Origin: Eutreptiella sp. 'Long Island Sound 2002' | Taxonomy: Eukaryota > Euglenozoa > Euglenophyceae > Eutreptiales > Eutreptiaceae | Assembly: GCA_964036045.1 (NCBI GenBank) | Contig: OZ038378.1 | Span: forward strand, 142,390,933-142,454,932 | Direction of reading: 5' to 3' | DNA: 64,000 bases | Shown here: piece after piece, positions 57,748 through 64,000 of the stretch | Layout: each line of letters starts with the position of its first letter | How positions within the stretch are numbered: position 1 is the stretch's first letter | The notes under the pieces: model-generated | Databases searched by the model: none | The model's input: only the letters and a program-made list of their open reading frames with translations | Told to the model about the DNA's origin: nothing | Position numbers and translations under genes: made by a program

Positions 57748-58380
57748 ATGGACGGGGTTGAGCAGCGTAATCAGAACCAGCAAGAGTCAGCCGAGGAGCG
57801 GCTGGCGGCGCAAGCCAAAGAAATTCAAGAACTCAGAGAGCAACTCGCCCGAGTGGCAGTGAAGGAGGGGCCCCGCCTGCCCCCACTGAGCGTACCAGAA
57901 GTAAACCGAGCCCTCGAGAAGCCCCAGTTGGCACAGTGGATGAGACTCATGTTGTCCAACATCAAGGCGTACGTGCGCCTCAGAGCTGGTGAGGTGGGGG
58001 AGATCCCCCGACCAAGTGAGTTTGGCGGCCAGGCGACGGAGGCCGCAGTCGACCCAAGAGAGCAGCTGGCGTGGAGGGTCTGGGACTGCGTGTCCCAGTC
58101 CCAGGCGGCGTATGCCCGAAGGTATGCAGGGACGCACGGAAAAACCAGCTCCGAGTCCAACCATTACACCACGCTGGAGGAGGCATGGAAGGAACAAGGA
58201 TCGGCGTTCACGTGGCGGAGCGTGAAATTCAGGGAGGTGGGAGGAGTACTGCAATGGCAGTCGAGGCAGGGCGAGTGGATCCCTGTGGACTCGCCGCCCA
58301 GCGGGGGGTGCCAGAGGTGCGCGCAGCGGGGATCCCCCGACGAACGCCACTGGCACTTTAGATGCCCACACTGGTCCTGA
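57748..58380 (+). CDS. YR element 2: gag-like protein
   Basis: 210 residues from ATG 57748 to TGA 58378-58380. Residues ~15-45 form a charged coiled coil (EERLAAQAKEIQELREQL). The C-terminus has C188-x2-C191-x9-H201-x4-C206 with ERHWHFRCP, matching the finger of the element-1 gag. It would coat and package the element RNA. The recombinase frame follows directly without a frame change, so occasional UGA readthrough would give a gag-YR fusion; that is an inference from frame and from the same layout in element 1. Confidence 0.75.
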   Translation: MDGVEQRNQNQQESAEERLAAQAKEIQELREQLARVAVKEGPRLPPLSVPEVNRALEKPQLAQWMRLMLSNIKAYVRLRAGEVGEIPRPSEFGGQATEAAVDPREQLAWRVWDCVSQSQAAYARRYAGTHGKTSSESNHYTTLEEAWKEQGSAFTWRSVKFREVGGVLQWQSRQGEWIPVDSPPSGGCQRCAQRGSPDERHWHFRCPHWS

Positions 58381-60003
58381 CACGACCGACTGGAGCCCGG
58401 ACAGGCCGCCCCGGGCTCCGGCGTTGCGGACACGGCGGCAGAGCTGCGGGCGCTCGCCCGCCGGTGGGAGACAGCAGCCCGGTCAGACGACCCCTGCTCA
58501 CCAGAGGAAAGTGCCATGCAGTCCTGGAGACCGAGAACCCGCTCGCAGTACGCGTCCCGACTCCGGGCCTTGGCGGCTTACGCGGACCGCACGGGCCCGC
58601 CTGATACAGCCGCAGCACTGGCAGGCCTCCTGGCGGAGCGGGCGCAAGCCGGCGCTACAGCGTCAGCCCTGCGGGGTATTACATCCGCGGTCAGAGCCGT
58701 GGAGGACCTCCAGTGGCTGCCCCCAACAGTCACCACCTTGCACAAGCGGATTGCGGCGGGAGCCGCATCCTCGGGCTCTCAGCCCTATCTGTCCCTAGCA
58801 GGCTTGGTCCAGCTGGTCGAAAAGGCCAGAGACTCTAGACACGGAGCGGTCTTCAGCGCATTGGCCATCATCAGCTGGGTATGCTACCTGCGGGTGGGCG
58901 AAGCAGCTGGCATCAGGGTTACTGACCTGGCTATGCCAGGCTTTGTCCAATTTTGGAACTCCAAGACAGGGGAGGAGGGGTACACCACCCGCCCCCTGTA
59001 CAGGTATGCGGACGGCGTCCGGGCGTGGCTTCATGGCCACATGGTTTCGCTGGGCCGGTCCTCAGACATGCTCGTCTGGCAGTTAGGGGAAGCGGGGTTG
59101 GAGGCAGGCATGGCCGACGCCCTGGCGAGCACCGCCCACTTCCGAGCCAGGTGGCACGCCCTGCGCAGGGGAGGCGCCGCAGCGACTTGGGCCCGTAAGC
59201 CAGACCTCGCCTACTACAAATGGTGGGGCAGATGGCAGAGCACGGCCGTGGCGATGCAATACGGCACCAAATGGTCAGACCCGGGAGTCGTTGCCCCTAC
59301 GGTGCTGCCCGCATGGTCCCGTGGCCTGGGGCCTTTGCCGACTCCGGAACGCGTGGGCGTCCTGGCCCTGTGGGGATCCCCGATGTTCCCCAGTATCGCG
59401 AGCGCCCTCAACACCCCGACCAAGCGCAAGCAGAGACTTCCGCGAGGTCAGAAGCTGGAATCCACTGCGAGCGGCACGCTTGGGGGAGGAGGCGAAGGAG
59501 ACCAAACCGCGGCCGAGCTGGGGGAATCCCCAGGGGACGGCTCTGCTGAGGTGGGCCTGGGGCCTGACACAGCTCCTACCCTCCCTCCACTTCCTCCTTT
59601 GGCCTCTGCCATTGAGCGCGGCGCCGTGTCTCGGGAAGATGCGGGTCAGCTGTGCACGGTGGCGGGGCCTTTGGTGGCCGTGGGGGGGGGGGCGTGCGGG
59701 CCGGGAACGGCAGCCGGGCCCATCAATGTCGATTCCGACGTGGACACCGACGACAACAGCGAGGATTCCGGAAGCGAGCCCTCTGGCGAATTCGCAATCG
59801 GCAGCGCCAGGGGCTCCCCCGGGCGTCGACAGGCCGGAATTGCCAGGTTCGTTGGACGGGAGCGTAAGCCGTGGTCCTCCAGGGCAGCCGTTGGCCCAGT
59901 CAGAGGAGGACCCGCAGCGGGCTCGAAAGCTGGAGTGGTGGGCCGTGTCTACCGCACATACGCGGGGCCGCGTCGCGCTAAGGTGGTCCTGGATGGTACG
60001 TAG
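58381..60003 (+). CDS. YR element 2: tyrosine recombinase
   Basis: From ATG 58516 the protein has 495 residues; the same frame is open back to the gag stop at 58380. The catalytic set is Arg126 (YLRVGEA), His214-x-x-Arg217 (HALRR), Trp240 (GRWQS) and Tyr249 (AMQYG), numbered from 58516. Residues ~1-85 look like the helical core-binding domain. The ~240 residues after the tyrosine are a low-complexity G/P/S/E-rich tail with an acidic patch (DSDVDTDDNSEDSGSE). Part of the tail DNA (59580-59692) is repeated near the element's 3' end. The enzyme would join and integrate the circular cDNA. It ends with TAG 60001-60003. Confidence 0.88.
   Translation, partial: HDRLEPGQAAPGSGVADTAAELRALARRWETAARSDDPCSPEESAMQSWRPRTRSQYASRLRALAAYADRTGPPDTAAALAGLLAERAQAGATASALRGITSAVRAVEDLQWLPPTVTTLHKRIAAGAASSGSQPYLSLAGLVQLVEKARDSRHGAVFSALAIISWVCYLRVGEAAGIRVTDLAMPGFVQFWNSKTGEEGYTTRPLYRYADGVRAWLHGHMVSLGRSSDMLVWQLGEAGLEAGMADALASTAHFRARWHALRRGGAAATWARKPDLAYYKWWGRWQSTAVAMQYGTKWSDPGVVAPTVLPAWSRGLGPLPTPERVGVLALWGSPMFPSIASALNTPTKRKQRLPRGQKLESTASGTLGGGGEGDQTAAELGESPGDGSAEVGLGPDTAPTLPPLPPLASAIERGAVSREDAGQLCTVAGPLVAVGGGACGPGTAAGPINVDSDVDTDDNSEDSGSEPSGEFAIGSARGSPGRRQAGIARFVGRERKPWSSRAAVGPVRGGPAAGSKAGVVGRVYRTYAGPRRAKVVLDGT
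59580..59692 (+). repeat. Internal repeat B, copy in the recombinase tail
   Basis: CCTCCCTCCACTTC through GAGCGCGGCGCCGTGTCTCG to a G run; about 90% identical to 63495-63613. It is the only non-terminal direct repeat of the element. Confidence 0.9.
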
Positions 60004-60253
60004 GCCGTGCGATCCCGAGCCCCCGCACGCCGTCAAGCTGGGAGACCTCGTTTGGCCCAGCAGGTCGGAACGCCGCAGCCCAAGCGCATCAAGCTCGGGC
60101 AGGGCGGGCGTGTCCGGACGCCGGAGGCGCAAGGCCCGGTGGAGGGTGCCTTCGTGGCTGCAGCTGAGCGTCTCAAGGCCAAGGCTTGGGGGAGGGCGGG
60201 CCTAGTGGCGTCGCCCCCCTCCCCTCTGTAAGGGTCCCGACAGGGGTGGGAGG

Positions 60254-60770
60254 GTGCAGGAACAGCCCCCCCTCTTCCTGGAGTTCATGCAGACGCTCAC
60301 CCCCCATTTTCACTGGATAGCCGAGCGGGAACGTTGTGGCTTGTGGATGGTTGCGAAGAGGGTGGATTTGTGGTTGAATAGAGTATTCGATACAGCCGAG
60401 GATTTCCGCTTGCAAGGGGCTTTACCCGCTATCCTGGGCGCCTTGCGCAAGCTCCACCCGGACGCCTGGGAGGCATGCCTCCATATCAACACCTCCCCCA
60501 TTCCGCGGTTCATGGGGGGGGTGGAGGACGCCATTTTGGACCGGGGATTGGGACCGGTAGGCTCCCACCAGCTACCGGACGAACTGTCGGATGCTGTCGT
60601 ACCGCCCTTCTACCATGGAGGGCTCCAGGATTTTGACGTCGAGCGAGAGTGGCAGGACGGGGATAGGGTGGTCCGAGGGGCAACCAGATGGGTGTCGCAG
60701 CAGGTCCAGAGGATAGTGCAGGCGTTGAGGGGGGCGGGGGTCTACGAGGAGCCGGCCGACCCCCCCCCCC
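60254..60770 (+). CDS. YR element 2: N-terminal part of the RT polyprotein
   Basis: An open frame from GTG 60254 (first ATG 60287) into a run of 11 C at 60760-60770. It encodes about 170 residues (HFHWIAERERCGLW near the start, VVRGATRWVSQQVQRIVQAL near the end) that precede the RT fingers in related elements as a linker region. The RT itself is in the +1 frame from the C run onward. Removing one C would fuse them. The run is either a decay/sequencing indel or a +1 frameshift site. Confidence 0.6.
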
Positions 60771-62183
60771 TCGCCCACGTGTTACCCCTTCGTCATCCCC
60801 AAGTCATCCGAGAAGGTCTCCTTGATCTTGAGTTGCGTCAAGATCAACAAGAGTGACGGGGGCAAGCCCCCCACTTTTAGATTGGATTCCTGGGAGGATT
60901 TGGCTAGGTCCTTGTCGGCGTTCCCGCCTGATGTGGACCTCTACGGCCTCCACATTGACCTCAAAAATGCGTTCTGGAGCTTTTGCTTGCCCCAGGGTGC
61001 GCGCCAGGTTTTTCGCTTCCGGCCCGCCCCCGGGGCTCCGCCTGTGGCGCTGTCGCGCCTACCGTTTGGCTGGAAATACAGCCCCTATCTGTGCCAAACG
61101 AGTTTGGCACGCATTCTCCAGGGGGTACTGCCCCCCGAGATACTCCTTGTGCACTACCTCGATGACTTTTTGCTCGTCTTCACTGATAGGGAGGTGCTCA
61201 GGGAGGCGGGGCGAGTGGCAGTGCGTGCCCTGATCGAGGCTGGTTTCCTCATAAGTCCTAAGACTGTCCTGGACCCGGTGCCTGTGGCGTCGTTCCTGGG
61301 GAAGGAACTCGACTTGCAGGCCAGACGGATCAGGAGCCATGAACAAGCACTGCTCCAGTTGTGGGCGGGATGGCTGAGGCTGGCGGTTGGCGCAGGCAAC
61401 GACCGGCACCTCCAAAGCTTCCTGGGTTTGCTGAATTGGCATGTGCGTCCGAGGGGATTGGGTTGCCCTTTCGCGGCGGGCGCCTACTGCTGGTTGCGCT
61501 GGGGTAGGACAGTGGGGGGGGTCAAGCAGCCGGCCCAGGGCTTCCCCCTGAAAATGCTGGGCAGCCTCGCAACATTGGTGGCGTTGGCGGCCGAGCCCTG
61601 GCAGGCGCCGGGCGGGGAGGCCTGGCGGCAATTGAGGACCCTCAAGTTTGGGACCGAGGATAGGCTTTCGCGATCATCTGTGTGGTGCGGGGGCGTCGTC
61701 ATCTGTGTCGATGGAGCGCGCGATGCGGGGTGCTGGAGGGTTGGGGCGCTCGTGCCGGGAGTGGGTGTGCGTACGCATGTGACACCTCCTGCCCGCTTCG
61801 CCAGCCAGCAAACCACGGAACTGAGGGGAGTGGCGTGGGCTGTCAGGTTTGCAGTCAGGACGGGACACCGATCTGTTACGGTCTGTAGCGACAGTGAGGC
61901 GGCCATTGCTCAGGTCCTCAGGCTGCGCGCGACTAGCCACCTGACCCACCACCAAACAGTCCTTCGGTCGTTGGCTAGAATCCTGTGGGTATCGGGGATC
62001 GTGCTCCGCCTCGTGTGGGTGCCCTCGGCGCTTCAGCCGGGAGACCCTATGTCCAGGGTGACGTCAGTGTTCGGAGGCTCGCAGGCCAGGGCGGAAGTCG
62101 AGGCTTGGTGCACGTGGGATGCATTGCTGGAGAATCTGGGCGAGGCTCGGGTGAGGGGGGTGGTGTGTCTCCGGGGATGCTAG
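60771..62183 (+). CDS. YR element 2: reverse transcriptase-RNase H
   Basis: The frame after the C run reads CYPFVIPKSSEKVSL, the first RT block. Then come LHIDLKNAFWSF (first catalytic Asp), LPFGWKYSPYLC and VHYLDDFLLV (YLDD box, about 61150-61180), FLGKEL, and a tether. RNase H follows with VDGARDAG, QTTELRGV, CSDSEAAI and PGDPMSR as its four acidic blocks. It stops at TAG 62181-62183. The YLDD form and this RNase H type are usual for DIRS-like, Ngaro and VIPER elements and differ from the LINE RT in this window (YADD). It copies the element RNA into DNA and degrades the RNA strand. Confidence 0.92.
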   Translation, partial: SPTCYPFVIPKSSEKVSLILSCVKINKSDGGKPPTFRLDSWEDLARSLSAFPPDVDLYGLHIDLKNAFWSFCLPQGARQVFRFRPAPGAPPVALSRLPFGWKYSPYLCQTSLARILQGVLPPEILLVHYLDDFLLVFTDREVLREAGRVAVRALIEAGFLISPKTVLDPVPVASFLGKELDLQARRIRSHEQALLQLWAGWLRLAVGAGNDRHLQSFLGLLNWHVRPRGLGCPFAAGAYCWLRWGRTVGGVKQPAQGFPLKMLGSLATLVALAAEPWQAPGGEAWRQLRTLKFGTEDRLSRSSVWCGGVVICVDGARDAGCWRVGALVPGVGVRTHVTPPARFASQQTTELRGVAWAVRFAVRTGHRSVTVCSDSEAAIAQVLRLRATSHLTHHQTVLRSLARILWVSGIVLRLVWVPSALQPGDPMSRVTSVFGGSQARAEVEAWCTWDALLENLGEARVRGVVCLRGC

Positions 62184-62265
62184 CCCCCCCCCCCCCCCAG
62201 CAGAGCAGCGGCGGCAGAGTATGCGCCCTCCATGTAGCAACCTTTTTCTTTTGCTATCCGCACCT

Positions 62266-62775
62266 ATGACCAAGCGGCGGGGCTCGCGTGGCGCCCACAA
62301 GCGACGGGGTTCCCGTGGAGCCCACCGAAAGGGTCACCATGGCGGACAGCGGCACCGACGTTCCGCGGACGCCCAGCAGCGCCGGGCGGCGAAGTGGAGC
62401 AGAGTGCTCCGCACCCGCCTTCGCGGCAGGTTGGCGCGCCTGCCCGTCCGCCGGGTGCTGCTCGGCAACGGGGTACGCCTGTGCCCCCAGTGCCCCCTCC
62501 CTGACGACAGGGAGGGATTTTTGGAAAGGGCGGTCCGGGACGTGGCCGCACGCGTGGGAGGCACGCCGCACCGCCGCACGACCCCCGGCGGCCGCAGCGT
62601 CAAACCCCCAGGGCGGCATGCCTGCTGCCAGGTCTGGGAGGTAAGGCTGCCGGAGGGAGTCGCTGTGGCCTCCCTAACGGACTGGAACCAGGGACGCAGG
62701 GTTGCCGTACCCTATATATGGATCCAGGCCCGGTATGGGCCGGTGTTGCAAATTGCCCGCCTCTTCAACCCGTGA
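62266..62775 (+). CDS. YR element 2: fourth ORF, basic protein of unknown function
   Basis: 169 residues from ATG 62266 (frame open from 62221). The N-terminus repeats KRRGSRGAH twice and is very rich in Arg, Lys and His. The middle has LCPQCPLPDDREGF, and the C-terminus is less charged (VAVPYIWIQARYGPVL). It follows RT-RNase H by about 80 bp inside the element. No known domain was recognised; nucleic-acid binding is likely from charge only. Confidence 0.5.
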   Translation: MTKRRGSRGAHKRRGSRGAHRKGHHGGQRHRRSADAQQRRAAKWSRVLRTRLRGRLARLPVRRVLLGNGVRLCPQCPLPDDREGFLERAVRDVAARVGGTPHRRTTPGGRSVKPPGRHACCQVWEVRLPEGVAVASLTDWNQGRRVAVPYIWIQARYGPVLQIARLFNP

Positions 62776-62778
62776 GGT

Positions 62779-63455
62779 CTGACGACTGTCGTCGTTGTCT
62801 GTGCCTGGCCGGTGCGGTGGGTGTCCCTGACGGCTTGGCCGCTGGGTGCTGATTTGGGTTTGTATTTTTGGGCCGCGTCGGTCCGCGTTCCGCTGGAGCT
62901 GAAGGCCGGGTGCTGGGACTGACCGCCTTTTACCGTTAGTAAGGACTCGGCGACAGTCGTGCTCGCCTGTTTCTGCCCTCTGCAGAGGTTGACTCCGGCG
63001 GCGTGGCCGCTGGGTGCGCCTGTTGTGTTGTCTTTTTACATGGTTGGCGGCACGGCCGCTGGGTGCTTTATTTATTCACCTTTTTGGGCCAGCATCACTC
63101 CGCAGCCGGCTGGGACTGACGGCCGGTTGGTGCGATTAGCCCGCCTCTTTGTCCGCAGGGCAAGACGACCGTCGTGATCGCCTGTAACTGCCCGCTGTGG
63201 TGGCTGTCCGGGGCGGCGTGGCCGCTGGAGGAGTCCGCCGGGCTTAGGTTGTGGACCCTGTGGTGGATACCTGGATATGGCGGAGATCTTTTTGGGCCGA
63301 CCTCACTCCGCGTCCGGCTGGGGCTGCCGGCTGATTGGTGCGATTTACCCGCCTTATCTGTTCGTGGGGCACGAAGACCGTCGTGACCACCCGTGTCTGA
63401 CCACTGTGGTGACTGTCCGGGCGGCGCGGCCGCTGGAGGGGTCCGCCGAGGGTGG
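62779..63455 (+). repeat. Degenerate ~210-bp tandem repeat in the 3' region of YR element 2
   Basis: Three and a half units (about 62779, 62948, 63164, 63370) share GACGACCGTCGTGATCGCCTG, GGCGGCGTGGCCGCTGG, TTTTTGGGCC and GGTTGGTGCGATTTACCCGC-like blocks in the same order. Confidence 0.7.
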
Positions 63456-63494
63456 CGTTGCTGAATTGGGCCCGGTACAAGACACGAATCCTGA

Positions 63495-63613
63495 CCTCCC
63501 TCCACTTCAGCCTCTGGCCTCTGCCATCGAGCGCGGCGCCGTGTCTCGGGAAGATGCGGGTCAGCAGTGCACGGTGGCGGGTCCCCTGGTTGTCGTGGGG
63601 GGGGGGGGGGGGT
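63495..63613 (+). repeat. Internal repeat B, 3' copy
   Basis: Matches the recombinase-tail copy from CCTCCCTCCAC to the G run at 63597-63612. It lies about 155 bp upstream of the right terminal repeat. Confidence 0.9.
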
Positions 63614-63768
63614 TGCTTCTGTTGCTTTACCTTTTGCTTGATAACTACCTCAGTTCACATTCCTCTGGGGCTGGGATCCGGATGTGGGACCTATGGTGTG
63701 GGAACTGGGTACAGCGGAGAATGAATACCCAAGTCCTGTGCAGTTTTCTTGTGCTCTGCTTGTGCAAA

Positions 63769-63834
63769 CACTAGTTGTGCCTCGTCTCAACTTTTGTTTG
63801 CCTCTCCAATGTTTAGGCAGTTTTCCTGTCTTTG
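63769..63834 (+). repeat. YR element 2, right direct repeat (A2)
   Basis: 65 of 66 bases equal 57669-57734, same orientation. The ~165 bp after it to the window end match nothing else here. Confidence 0.95.
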
Positions 63835-64000
63835 CCCGCCCACCCACCCACTGACCGGCTGACCCCCTGAGAGCACCTGCCTTTCCTGTCCCTTTTGAAA
63901 CCGATTCCCTCGGGTAGAGTGGGGGATCTAACCGTGCTGCAGCGTGTGGACCAGGGTATAGGGTCAGGGTCCGTATCAGACTGGGGTCCCGCATCCAGCG

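Larger units (their letters stand above)
57669..63834 (+). mobile_element. YR element 2: tyrosine-recombinase retrotransposon, order gag-YR-RT-RNH
   Basis: A 66-bp repeat with one mismatch brackets the coding part directly (57669-57734 and 63769-63834). Between them lie a gag-like ORF, a tyrosine recombinase, a reverse transcriptase-RNase H with YLDD, and a basic ORF, all on the plus strand. There is no DDE integrase or protease. Elements of this kind (DIRS, Ngaro, PAT, VIPER) integrate a circle through the recombinase. The YR-before-RT order is that described for VIPER of trypanosomes; DIRS and Ngaro have YR last. The element may continue past the right repeat as a split-repeat structure beyond the window. 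Confidence 0.88.

Overview
This looks like a nuclear DNA segment from a microbial eukaryote, probably an alga or a protist of algal ancestry; I cannot name the species. The reasons are a GT-AG spliceosomal intron, a LINE, tyrosine-recombinase (YR) retroelements, tRNA-derived SINE-like modules, several kilobases of mini- and satellite repeats, and a bacterial-type MinC domain of the kind kept by some plastids and mitochondria. The two most convincing host genes are extremely GC-rich. Runs of 9 or more C or G are scattered through the non-coding DNA.

Layout. 1-5.35 kb: a LINE cut by the left edge (ORF1 end, endonuclease, reverse transcriptase, RNase H) whose 3' end runs into a tRNA-Asp-like sequence and a repeated tail. 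5.4-11 kb: SINE-like debris, an 82-bp tandem array, and GC-rich DNA with dispersed repeats. 11-16.2 kb: a giant 24-bp minisatellite that changes strand. 16.2-22.8 kb: no recognisable gene, but a candidate inverted-repeat element and short tandem repeats. 22.8-23.7 kb: a gene joining a MinC C-terminal domain to four membrane helices. 24.3-25.8 kb: a degenerate minisatellite with a strand switch. 28.1-31.1 kb: a two-exon serine carboxypeptidase gene. 31.5 kb: an RNase H relic of another LINE. 36.3-46.3 kb: a divergent 53-bp-type satellite with inverted blocks and small insertions. 47-47.7 kb: a ~60-bp-type tandem repeat.

The right quarter is a nest of mobile elements. YR element 1 (49.0-51.1 kb) has a gag-like gene and a stop-ridden tyrosine recombinase. 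A candidate DNA transposon (52.0-54.9 kb, genes on the minus strand) has a broken transposase-like gene bracketed by two arrays of the palindrome CGTACG at an almost exact 22-bp period, with the one short (11/12-bp) step at the inner end of each array. Next to it lies a TET/JBP-like 2-oxoglutarate dioxygenase gene. YR element 2 (57.7 kb to the right edge) is nearly intact, with direct terminal repeats and the order gag, YR, reverse transcriptase-RNase H, basic ORF.

The items I consider most worth following are the 22-bp-phased arrays with their neighbouring dioxygenase, the MinC-membrane fusion, and the VIPER-like gene order of YR element 2. Several old coding relics carry in-frame stops without frameshifts, which could reflect C-to-T decay. 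Promoters and polyadenylation sites could not be called with confidence.
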